Assembly: GCF_011038885.2 (NCBI RefSeq)
Contig: NZ_CP064952.1
Span: 1,054,001-1,118,000, forward strand
Source: Schaalia sp. ZJ405
Lineage (GTDB): Bacteria > Actinomycetota > Actinomycetes > Actinomycetales > Actinomycetaceae
Direction: 5' to 3'
DNA length: 64,000 nt
Shown here: one piece after another, positions 42,981 to 50,762 of the stretch
Position numbering within the stretch: the first letter of the stretch is position 1
How the letters are laid out: each line of letters opens with the position of its first letter
Notes under the pieces: model-generated
The model's input: the letters and a program-made list of their open reading frames with translations, nothing else
The model's database searches: none
Told to the model about the DNA's origin: nothing
Made by a program: the position numbers and the translations under genes

Positions 42981-44777
42981 TCAGAGTGCCAGGTCGGCCT
43001 CGAACGCACCCTCCTCGATTCGCTTCTTCACGTCCATGAGATAACGCGAAGCGTCGGCGCCGTCGACCAGTCGGTGATCGTAGGACAGCGACAGGTAAGC
43101 CATCGAGCGAATCGCCACGACATCGGAACCGTCGGCCCCCTGAAGAACCACGGGACGCTTGACGATCGCGCCAAGGCCAAGAATCGCCGTCTCAGGCATG
43201 TTGAGAACCGGAGTATCGAAGAGTGCGCCACCGGAACCTGTATTCGTGATCGTGAAGGTCGAACCGGACAGCTCATCGGCCGCGATCTTGGAATCACGGG
43301 TCCGGGCAGCCAAATCGTTGATCGAATGCGCCAACTCAGGAATCGACAGCGGCCCGGCATTCTTCACCACGGGAACGAAGAGTCCCTTCGGGGTGTCAAC
43401 GGCGATACCGATGTTCTCGTGATCGAAGTATGTGACCTCTGTTCCGTTAATCGTCGCATTGATCTTCGGGTGATAGAGCAGCGCCTCAGTTGCGGCCTTG
43501 ACGAAGAACGGGAGGAACGTCAGCTTCGTTCCGTGCTTCTCAACGAAAGCATTCTTGGAACGGGCACGCAGCTGCGCAACCTTCGTGACGTCAACCTCGA
43601 TAACTGTGGTCAGCTGAGCTGCGGTCTGAAGTGATTCCACCATGCGACGAGCGATCGTCTTGCGCAGGCCGGACATCTTTTCAGTGGTTCCACGCAGCGG
43701 CGAAGGTTCGCGGGATTCAGCGGCGGCAGGCGCTTGAGGAGCTGACGCAGCCGAAGGAGCGGGAGTGGCAGCTTGGGCAGCAGCTTCGATGTCCTCACGG
43801 CGAATGCGTCCACCGACACCGGTTCCCTTGACGGCGGCCAGGTCAATGCCCTTTTCGCGAGCAAGCTTACGTACGATCGGCGTGACGTAGCCGCCAGGAA
43901 CTCCCTGAGTAGATGAGGGAGCTGGACGTGCAAGCGACCCCTGAGAAGCCGCCGGGCTCAGATCCTGTGCCGTGGGGAACGACTTTTCCTGTTGCGGCGC
44001 TGCAGGGGACGAGGGTGCCGCCGGTGCAGCGGGAGCCTGCACCTGCGCGGGAGCGGGGGAGGCAGGCGCAGCCGGTGCTACAGGAGCAGCGGGCTGAGCG
44101 GGTTCAGCGGGGGCAGCGGGCGTGGCCGGTGCCTCGTCCTGAGCGGGTTCCTGAGCTGATGAAGGCTCGCCTGAGGAAATGATCGCGACGACGGTTCCAA
44201 CCTCGACAGTCTCATCTTCCTGAACGCGAATCTCAGCGAGGAAACCGGACGCGGGGGAGGGAACTTCCGAGTCCACTTTGTCTGTGGATACCTCCAGAAG
44301 AGCCTCATCAGCCTCGACGGGATCGCCGACATTCTTCAGCCAGGTGGTGACAGTTCCCTCTGTTACGGACTCACCCAGCGCGGGCATCGTCACCTCAACG
44401 CCATCGGCCGCGGAATTCGACGAGGAAGCAGCGGAGGAAGGCGCAGGGGCCGGAGTTTCGGGGGCGTTGTTGACGGGTGCAGCTTCGGAAGCTGCCGGCG
44501 TGGAGCTTTCCGCCGGAGCTTGAGATTGCGATGCTTCTGACGGGTCGCCGATGCGAGCGATCTCGGTGCCGACCTCGACGGTCTCGTCCTCGGGAACAAG
44601 AATCTCCACGAGCACACCGGCCACGGGGGAGGGCACCTCCGAGTCGACCTTGTCGGTGGACACCTCAACGATTGGTTCGTCGGCCTCGACGGTATCGCCA
44701 ACATTCTTCAGCCAGGTGGTGACGGTACCCTCCGTCACGGATTCACCCAAGGCGGGCATTGTTACTGCGGTTGCCAT
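42981..44777 (-). CDS. sucB: 2-oxoacid dehydrogenase E2, dihydrolipoyl acyltransferase (two lipoyl domains)
   Basis: A 598-aa E2 subunit that carries acyl groups on lipoate. There are two lipoyl domains (about 1-78 and 128-205), each with lysine in STDKVDSEV and nearly identical in sequence. They are separated by Ala/Pro/Ser-rich linkers. The peripheral-subunit-binding domain (VTPIVRKLAREKGIDL, about 300-335) and the C-terminal catalytic domain with SYDHRLVDGADA follow. Such two-domain E2s in actinobacteria are named SucB or DlaT and serve the pyruvate and possibly 2-oxoglutarate complexes; the sequence does not settle which. It lies 26 bp after lpd in the same operon. Confidence 0.92.
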   Translation of the reverse strand: MATAVTMPALGESVTEGTVTTWLKNVGDTVEADEPIVEVSTDKVDSEVPSPVAGVLVEILVPEDETVEVGTEIARIGDPSEASQSQAPAESSTPAASEAAPVNNAPETPAPAPSSAASSSNSAADGVEVTMPALGESVTEGTVTTWLKNVGDPVEADEALLEVSTDKVDSEVPSPASGFLAEIRVQEDETVEVGTVVAIISSGEPSSAQEPAQDEAPATPAAPAEPAQPAAPVAPAAPASPAPAQVQAPAAPAAPSSPAAPQQEKSFPTAQDLSPAASQGSLARPAPSSTQGVPGGYVTPIVRKLAREKGIDLAAVKGTGVGGRIRREDIEAAAQAATPAPSAASAPQAPAAAESREPSPLRGTTEKMSGLRKTIARRMVESLQTAAQLTTVIEVDVTKVAQLRARSKNAFVEKHGTKLTFLPFFVKAATEALLYHPKINATINGTEVTYFDHENIGIAVDTPKGLFVPVVKNAGPLSIPELAHSINDLAARTRDSKIAADELSGSTFTITNTGSGGALFDTPVLNMPETAILGLGAIVKRPVVLQGADGSDVVAIRSMAYLSLSYDHRLVDGADASRYLMDVKKRIEEGAFEADLAL

Positions 44778-44803
44778 TGTGTATCTCCCAGATATTAGAG
44801 GGG

Positions 44804-46177
44804 TCAGTTGTGGACGTGAAGGGGTTTGCCGGCCAGCGCCATTGCGGCCTCACCGATGGATTCGTTCTGCGATGGGTGAGCGTGGATGAGGGATGCAAGG
44901 TCATCTGCGTAGGCTTCCCAGTTGACCATCAGCTCCCCCTCACCGATCTGCTCGCCGATCCTCGAACCGATTCCATGAAATCCGACAATCGGTCCATTTT
45001 CCACTGAGACCAGCTTAATGATTCCAGCGGTGCCCAGGATGGTGGACTTACCGTTACCGGCAAGGTTGTATTCCACGGCCTTGACGGCATCACCGTATTT
45101 CTCACGCGCTTGTTTTTCCGTCAGACCGACGGATGCGATCTCAGGCTCACAGAAGGTGACGCGCGGGATATTGGTTTCTTCCATCTTCGTTGGGTTGAGC
45201 CCGGCAATTTCCTCAGCGACAAAAATGCCTTGAAGGAAGCCGCGATGTGCCAACTGCAATCCGGGAACGATGTCACCGACGGCGTAGATCGACCCGACTC
45301 CCGTGTGGAGACGTTCATCAGTCATCACGAAGCCACGATCCAGAGTAATTCCGACCTGCTCATACCCGAGTCCCTCGGTCACGGGGCCGCGTCCAACGGC
45401 GACAAGGAGGACATCCGCGGTGAAAGCCTTTCCATCTTCGGTTGTCACGTGGACTCCGGAATCGTCCTGTGACGCAGAGGAGAAACGCGTGTTCGTATGG
45501 AAGGCGATGCCGCGCTTACGGTAGGCACGCTCAAGTTGCTTGGCGATCGCCTCGTCCTCGTTATTTGCCAGATGCGGCAGGGCCTCGATGATCGTGACCT
45601 CTGCGCCGAAGCTGCGCCACACGGAAGCGAACTCAAGGCCGATGACCCCGCCACCAAGAATGACAGCCGACGACGGAACCCAGTCCATCGCAAGAGCTTG
45701 ATCGGAGGTGATGACCCGCCCAGCAATATCAAGACCGGGGATCGTACGTGAATACGATCCTGTGGCGAGGACGATGTTCTTTCCTTGAAGAACCTGACCG
45801 TTCACCTCGACGGTGTTCTCCGAGGTGAGTCGTCCCCATCCCTGAATGATCTCCACCTTGCGTGATGAGAGCAAGCCCTGAAGACCCTTGTACATCTTAT
45901 TGATCACGGAATCGCGATAGGAGCCGACAGCTCCCATGTCGACCCCCTCGAACGTTGAACGGATTCCAAAGGCTGCGGATTCTCGAACAGCGTCGGCGGT
46001 TTCAGCGGCGTGAAGATATGCCTTCGTTGGAATGCAGCCGCGGTGCAAACATGTGCCACCAACCTTGTCACCTTCGACAAGAACAACTTTCAGCCCGAGC
46101 TGTGCGGCTCGAAGTGCGGTAGCGTAACCCCCGGATCCCGCTCCGAGAATGACAATGTCGTAGACGGACTCGCTCAC
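44804..46177 (-). CDS. lpdA: Dihydrolipoyl dehydrogenase (E3)
   Basis: A 457-aa flavoprotein that re-oxidises dihydrolipoamide with NAD. It has the FAD site VILGAGSGGYATALRAA, the redox disulfide GGTCLHRGCIP, the NAD site ILGGGVIGLEFASVW, AVGDIVPG, and the C-terminal dimer motif IHAHPSQNESIGEA with the catalytic His-Glu pair. GTG at 46177 lies 8 bases after AAGGAG and is preferred over GTG at 46186, which touches the ribosome-binding site. Confidence 0.94.
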   Translation of the reverse strand: MSESVYDIVILGAGSGGYATALRAAQLGLKVVLVEGDKVGGTCLHRGCIPTKAYLHAAETADAVRESAAFGIRSTFEGVDMGAVGSYRDSVINKMYKGLQGLLSSRKVEIIQGWGRLTSENTVEVNGQVLQGKNIVLATGSYSRTIPGLDIAGRVITSDQALAMDWVPSSAVILGGGVIGLEFASVWRSFGAEVTIIEALPHLANNEDEAIAKQLERAYRKRGIAFHTNTRFSSASQDDSGVHVTTEDGKAFTADVLLVAVGRGPVTEGLGYEQVGITLDRGFVMTDERLHTGVGSIYAVGDIVPGLQLAHRGFLQGIFVAEEIAGLNPTKMEETNIPRVTFCEPEIASVGLTEKQAREKYGDAVKAVEYNLAGNGKSTILGTAGIIKLVSVENGPIVGFHGIGSRIGEQIGEGELMVNWEAYADDLASLIHAHPSQNESIGEAAMALAGKPLHVHN

Positions 46178-46426
46178 GTAATCCACTCCTTGGTGTCGTG
46201 TTGTTTAATCAGCGTGGTGCGCTCATCTAGGCCCATTGTCCCACTCGATGAGAGATTTGCACGTCAACTTGGGGAAATTCACGCGTGGCACATTTCGCTT
46301 TCCTCAACAGTACATTTTGCTTTTCCCAATAATAGATGTCGCTTTTCTTAGCAATAGGCAAGGATGTCGAAAAACTCAGCGTGCGTCTGTCCATCCCTTG
46401 ACGCAGTACACACTAGGATCAGTGAC

Positions 46427-46963
46427 GTGGATCGAGACAATCGTATGGCGAATGATCGGGAGCCTGACCTCCCGTCAACAGCCCAGGGAGTAGAGGACAC
46501 GCGGCCTCCGGCGCTGGGCCTTGGGCGCATCGTCATCGCCATGTACTGGCTCTTCGGCCTGTGGGTGACCGTCGTGGCAGTGCTTGATCTTCTGCGTCCT
46601 CATAGCTCAGTGGCCGCTACTTCTCCCCTGGGAATTCGCGTTGTCTCTCTGCTGGCGGGAATCGTCTATCTCCTTGCCGCAGCGGCGATCACACACAATG
46701 GCCGACGCATGCGGATCCTTGGGTGGATTAGCTGTGGGATTGCACTTGTTGGATCGTTCATCGTCTCACTTGCATCCCTGGGGGTCCCTGAACTATCTGC
46801 CGTACGTTCGGCATGGACCACTTTTGGATCGGACTTCGCCTACCTACCGATCGTCATCTCAGTAATCGGACTTGTGTGGATGTGGTACTCAAACCCACGG
46901 CGCATCGTTGAAATCGCCGAGCAGGTTGATTCGGTCAACACACACCGCGTGAAGAGGCGCTGA
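46427..46963 (+). CDS. Small four-helix membrane protein, function unknown
   Basis: A protein of about 178 aa with a hydrophilic, proline-containing N-terminus, then four transmembrane helices (IVIAMYWLFGLWVTVVAVLDLL, VVSLLAGIVYLLAAAAI, ILGWISCGIALVGSFIVSLASL, FAYLPIVISVIGLVWMWY) and a short charged tail. I do not recognise the family. GTG at 46427 has AGGA 8 bases upstream; ATG at 46445 and ATG at 46364 are alternatives. It faces lpdA divergently across 250 bp and ends 7 bp from the convergent trmL-like gene. Confidence 0.6.
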   Translation: MDRDNRMANDREPDLPSTAQGVEDTRPPALGLGRIVIAMYWLFGLWVTVVAVLDLLRPHSSVAATSPLGIRVVSLLAGIVYLLAAAAITHNGRRMRILGWISCGIALVGSFIVSLASLGVPELSAVRSAWTTFGSDFAYLPIVISVIGLVWMWYSNPRRIVEIAEQVDSVNTHRVKRR

Positions 46964-46970
46964 CCGATCG

Positions 46971-47432
46971 TTAGACAGCCCCGGAGAACCCCAGCTGACG
47001 CCAGGCCTCATACAGCGCAATTGACGCAGAATTTGCGAGGTTGAGCGAACGAATCCCGGGCATCATATGGATGCGAACACACGACTTAACGCGCGGATGG
47101 CGCATCGCGTCTTCCGAAAGGCCAACGGACTCACGTCCAAAGAGAAGACCGTCTCCGTCCTCGTAGCGAATGTCTGAATACATCGTTGATGCGTGACCGG
47201 TGAAAGCCCAGATTCGCCCGGGAATCTCCGCGAAGGCGTCGTCAAGATTCGGATGAACCTTCACGTGTGCGAGGTCGTGATAATCCAGACCTGCGCGACG
47301 CAGCTTCGTGTCATCCATGTCGAAACCGAGGGGTTCGACGAGGTGAAGCATTGAGCCGGTGCACGCCGATAGTCGGATTGCCGCCCCGGAGTTCCCAGGG
47401 ATTTCTGGTTCGCAAAAGATCACGTGAAGCAC
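46971..47432 (-). CDS. trmL: tRNA (cytidine/uridine-34-2'-O)-methyltransferase, TrmL type
   Basis: A 153-aa SPOUT methyltransferase. It has the short TrmL form without extra RNA-binding domain: VIFCEPEIPGNSGAAIRLSACTG at the N-terminus, LLFGRESVGLSEDAM in the middle and IRSLNLANSASIALYEAWRQLGF at the end, which form the AdoMet-binding knot. It should methylate the wobble ribose of tRNA-Leu. GTG at 47432 gives the family length; the longer TTG frame to 47462 is not supported. Confidence 0.9.
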   Translation of the reverse strand: MLHVIFCEPEIPGNSGAAIRLSACTGSMLHLVEPLGFDMDDTKLRRAGLDYHDLAHVKVHPNLDDAFAEIPGRIWAFTGHASTMYSDIRYEDGDGLLFGRESVGLSEDAMRHPRVKSCVRIHMMPGIRSLNLANSASIALYEAWRQLGFSGAV

Positions 47433-47556
47433 GGGCCTATTGTGCCACCCACATCGCGACAAAGTCGGAGTGGGTGGTCAGTAGGCGATGTTTCGATGCA
47501 GTGGCGCCCGTATGTGAGACGGGCAGTGAGGGCGATTGCAACGAATAACGGTCGGA

Positions 47557-48087
47557 TCAGTTGCTGAATGTCACCGTGAGAGAGGCTCGTGCAAGGGTGT
47601 GAGTGAGGATGGTGAGTGCGCATGCCGCGGGTGTTGCCTCGTCATCCAGTCCGGTGGAATCCACATCCAGCGCGTGAACAGTAAAGATGTAGCGGTGAGG
47701 ACGGTCGCCCGCGGGAGGGGCTGCTCCGAAATAGCTTGGTTCACCGTGATCGCCGCGTAGATGGAAAGCCGCTCCGTCAAGTTCGAGGTCTGATGCGCCG
47801 GCGCCTTGGGGAAGTTCCGTCTGGTCTGCGGGGATGTCAACGATTGTCCAGTGCCACCAGCCCGATGGCGTCGGAGCGTCGGGATCGAAGCAGGTGACAA
47901 CAAAGCTCTCGGTTCCTTGAGGGAAATCGCTCCATGTCAGATGCGGGGAAAGGGACCCGCCGGAAGCCGTGTGGATGGCAGGCATCGTTGTGCCGTCAAC
48001 GAGGTCATTTGACGTCAGTGTGAAAGTGTCGTGCGGAGGGAGACCATCGTAGGGGTTTGCTGCGAGAGGGCGCGTGGAAATGTCCAT
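47557..48087 (-). CDS. YbhB/YbcL family PEBP-like protein
   Basis: A 176-aa protein of the bacterial phosphatidylethanolamine-binding-protein family: GGSLSPHLTWSDFP, CFDPDAPTPSGWWHWTIVDIP and YFGAAPPAGDRPHRYIFTVHALD form the anion-binding pocket region. No signal peptide is seen, so it is probably cytoplasmic. Its biological role is not known for bacteria. ATG at 48087 has AAGGAA upstream; the frame extends to 48285 without support. Confidence 0.87.
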   Translation of the reverse strand: MDISTRPLAANPYDGLPPHDTFTLTSNDLVDGTTMPAIHTASGGSLSPHLTWSDFPQGTESFVVTCFDPDAPTPSGWWHWTIVDIPADQTELPQGAGASDLELDGAAFHLRGDHGEPSYFGAAPPAGDRPHRYIFTVHALDVDSTGLDDEATPAACALTILTHTLARASLTVTFSN

Positions 48088-48286
48088 AGGGAGTTCCTTC
48101 ATCCGGTGGTGTGTTTGGCCATTGAGATTGACGAGAGCGAGTGGGTGTGCGAGGACGTGGCGTGCACGCCCATCGTGAGTTTCGGTCATGAAGCTGCGTG
48201 TATGAAGAGGATACGCAGGATGGGCGTGGTGCGCATGGATGATGAGGGGCATGTGGACGCAGATGCCGATGCGAGGATCTACCATA

Positions 48287-48302
48287 TCGAACAGATGTTC
48301 GA
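48287..48302 (+). promoter_or_regulatory. LexA (SOS) box upstream of imuA
   Basis: TCGAAC-AGAT-GTTCGA is a perfect match to the actinobacterial/Bacillus-type LexA site. It lies 19-34 bases before the imuA start, so SOS control of imuA-imuB is very likely. The same 16 bases, including the AGAT spacer, occur before dnaE2. Confidence 0.9.
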
Positions 48303-48320
48303 CTGGTAGGAGGAATCACA

Positions 48321-48911
48321 ATGCTGATAGACGGGCGGTGTCGGGGAGTGGACACCGTGAAGACAGGGGAAGCTGAGGAAAAACTGCGCGTTGCGCGGTT
48401 GGCTCTTGAGCGTGCGGAACGTCAACTAGGGGTGCGTTCACCGGCGCAATCGTCGATATTGCCTGAACGGTCGGGAACTGTGTATGCGCCAGTCATCCAC
48501 GTTCCTCCGGTGGGGTTATGCATCATTCGGTGCCTCATCGACATTGTGCCACCTGCGGGGTGGGTGGGATTTGTTGGCATTCCCAATTTTGGATGGGAGG
48601 CTGCCTATAGACGAGGGGTTGATCTTTCTCGAGTGCTTGTCGTTCGTCATCCGGGGACGTGGGGTGCGCAGATCTGCGCTCTCATGCTTGACGCCCTTGA
48701 TGTTGTGTGCGTTGGCGAGGTGGACATTCGTCTCCCTCAGCGACGCCGCTTGGCGGCGCGGGCCCGTCGCGATGGACGCACAGTGATGACAACGTGCGCG
48801 TGGCCAGGAATCTCGCGGCCCTGGTCCGGTGAATTACCCGCATGGCCGGTCGAAGCGATGCGATCTAGGGCTGAGACGGTTGACACCCAAGGATCGAGGA
48901 GGGCGGTCTGA
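48321..48911 (+). CDS. imuA: ImuA-type mutasome protein (RecA-like fold, actinobacterial ImuA')
   Basis: A 196-aa protein with the shape of actinobacterial ImuA' (Rv3395c-like) proteins: an N-terminal helix, then RecA-like strands (GWVGFVGIPNFGWEAAYRRGVDLSRVLVVRHPG, ICALMLDALDVVCVG). I see no Walker A. It starts at ATG 48321 with a strong AGGAGGA, follows a LexA box, and its stop overlaps imuB (TGATG). It is inferred to help ImuB recruit the error-prone polymerase DnaE2 after DNA damage. Confidence 0.82.
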   Translation: MLIDGRCRGVDTVKTGEAEEKLRVARLALERAERQLGVRSPAQSSILPERSGTVYAPVIHVPPVGLCIIRCLIDIVPPAGWVGFVGIPNFGWEAAYRRGVDLSRVLVVRHPGTWGAQICALMLDALDVVCVGEVDIRLPQRRRLAARARRDGRTVMTTCAWPGISRPWSGELPAWPVEAMRSRAETVDTQGSRRAV

Positions 48912-50608
48912 TGCGATATCTCGTATTGTGGGTGCCCGACTGGCCAACACATTCCCTGAGCCTCGACTGCGTGCCGGGAAGCCCGGTCATTGTGACCCGG
49001 CACGGGCGAGTCCTGATGATGAATCATGCCGCACGAGGACGAGGTATCCGAAGGGATATGCGGGTGTCAACGGCTCAACTCCTGTGCCCCGAAGTTATTG
49101 ACCTTCCTCGTGATCCCGACAGAGAAGCCGTGGCCTTCGATCGAGTGTTTGATGCATTCACTCAGGTTGCCGCACGTGCCGCAATCATTCGTCCGGGCTT
49201 GGCGTGGGCGCCTGCCATCGGTCCGGCTCGTTGGGCAGGGGGAGAATATGAAGCCTGTGAAAAGGTCATCGAAACAGTCACAGATGCCACGGGAATCGAA
49301 TGTTTCGTCGGTGTTGCCTCAGGACCTTTAGCAGCAATTGAGGCGGCGCGCCGCGGTGAGATTGTTACTGAAGAAGAAACTCAGACTTTTCTTACGCAGA
49401 TCCCACTCAATCGGACGCTTGGACTGGTTCCTTCTGATCTTCAGGATGAGTGCGCGCAAACGCTTCGCACCTTGGAGACGCTGGGCGTGCGCACATGCGC
49501 CCAGCTCGTCAACGTGGGGAAACGTGCCCTCGTCACGCGCTTTGGTGCAGCGGGGCAGGTGCTCTTCACGCTGTGTTCCGGTGGAGAAATTTTTCTCCCG
49601 CAGGCACCCTCGCCCCTCCACGACATCACTATTGAGGTACTCATTGAGCAGGGCAGCAACACGATTGATTCGCTCGCCCTCCCTCTGCGCCGGGGAGCCG
49701 CCGACCTCGTCAACGCCTTAGATGCACAGTCCCTGTTCTCAGACACTCTCGTCGTGACAGTCATCAGTGAAAACGGTGATACTCGCACACGCACCTGGCA
49801 GTCTCCGGATCTCATGAACGTCGACACGATCACAGATCGGGTGCGATGGCAGCTCAAAGGGTGGGCGGAAAACCTGAGAGAATCCCCCACAGCGCAGGTA
49901 TCACGTGTCATTCTCACAGCCTCAGGCCCACGCCTCGCGGTGAATATGGCAACGCTGTGGGGAAGGGAAGACTCGCATGAGAAGATCCTGCGAACTGGAG
50001 AACGTATTCAATCTCTTCTGGGCGTTGACGGATTGACGGTCCCACATCTTCACGGAGGAATGGACCCGCGAGCGCGGATCACCCAGATTCCGTGGGGAAC
50101 CCGCGCGCCCGTCCTCGGTCATCGAGAGGGCGAGTGGGAGGGGAGCGTGACAGAAGCTCCCGACACGCTGTGTGATCGGCCCATCCCCGTTGAGGTCTTT
50201 CCTCGGTCGATGCGACCGGCGGTTCGTGTGGACCGACGAGGCATGCTGACGGGAGAACCTGAGCGAATGGTCCTTCGTGCCAGGTCGGGCGCACAGAATT
50301 CTGAGGAAACTCAGAGGGAAGACGCCGCTTGGGCTGAGCGCGTATTGCATGACGAGATTTTTGCGGGGCGCTCGACCACCCCGATCACCATGACGGACGG
50401 GCCGTGGGTAATTCACGGACGATGGTGGGAAGACGCAAACACCACAGAAGAGAAAGATGACGTGGAAGGAAAGAGGGCATACATCCGTGTGCTCACAGCC
50501 CAAGGAGTGGATATTCTCCTTGTTTTCCGGAAAGGGGGATGGGCTATCGAAGGAATCTGTACCAATGAAACCTCGGCACACCGGCTTGAGAACGTGAAGA
50601 GTGAATGA
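48911..50608 (+). CDS. imuB: ImuB, catalytically degenerate Y-family polymerase homologue
   Basis: A 565-aa protein with Y-family architecture. The catalytic carboxylates are not there: the first motif reads LVLWVPDWPTHSL instead of DxDxFFA, and the SxDE motif region reads RPGLAWAPA. This is the hallmark of ImuB, which acts as adaptor between the beta clamp, ImuA' and DnaE2. The helix-hairpin-helix part (RTLETLGVRTCAQLVNV) and a C-terminal domain ending DGPWVIHGRWWED are present. The ATG overlaps the imuA stop. A perfect hairpin terminator begins right after its stop codon. Confidence 0.9.
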   Translation: MRYLVLWVPDWPTHSLSLDCVPGSPVIVTRHGRVLMMNHAARGRGIRRDMRVSTAQLLCPEVIDLPRDPDREAVAFDRVFDAFTQVAARAAIIRPGLAWAPAIGPARWAGGEYEACEKVIETVTDATGIECFVGVASGPLAAIEAARRGEIVTEEETQTFLTQIPLNRTLGLVPSDLQDECAQTLRTLETLGVRTCAQLVNVGKRALVTRFGAAGQVLFTLCSGGEIFLPQAPSPLHDITIEVLIEQGSNTIDSLALPLRRGAADLVNALDAQSLFSDTLVVTVISENGDTRTRTWQSPDLMNVDTITDRVRWQLKGWAENLRESPTAQVSRVILTASGPRLAVNMATLWGREDSHEKILRTGERIQSLLGVDGLTVPHLHGGMDPRARITQIPWGTRAPVLGHREGEWEGSVTEAPDTLCDRPIPVEVFPRSMRPAVRVDRRGMLTGEPERMVLRARSGAQNSEETQREDAAWAERVLHDEIFAGRSTTPITMTDGPWVIHGRWWEDANTTEEKDDVEGKRAYIRVLTAQGVDILLVFRKGGWAIEGICTNETSAHRLENVKSE

Positions 50609-50609
50609 A

Positions 50610-50638
50610 GTGCGAGCCACCCCGCTGGTGGCTCGCAC
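50610..50638 (+). terminator. imuAB terminator
   Basis: GTGCGAGCCACC, loop CCGCT, GGTGGCTCGCAC: a perfect 12-bp stem starting 2 bases after the imuB stop codon. It separates imuAB from the helicase gene downstream. Confidence 0.8.
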
Positions 50639-50731
50639 GCCGGTTTGAGAGCACGAGGATGAGAGGAACTGAGAGGAGATAAGCGAGGGGATGAGAGGGG
50701 ATGGGGGAGTTGAGAACACACGGGTTATTCC

Positions 50732-50751
50732 AGAACGCGATGTCGTGTTCT
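50732..50751 (+). promoter_or_regulatory. 20-bp inverted repeat in the promoter of the SNF2 helicase gene
   Basis: AGAACGCGAT-GTCGTGTTCT is an imperfect palindrome (8 of 10 pairs) whose last base is the first of a likely -10 element, TAAACT (50751-50756), 6 bases before the ATG. It is not a LexA box, because the spacing of GAAC and GTTC is different. A repressor site is inferred. Confidence 0.5.
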
Positions 50752-50762
50752 AAACTGGCAAG

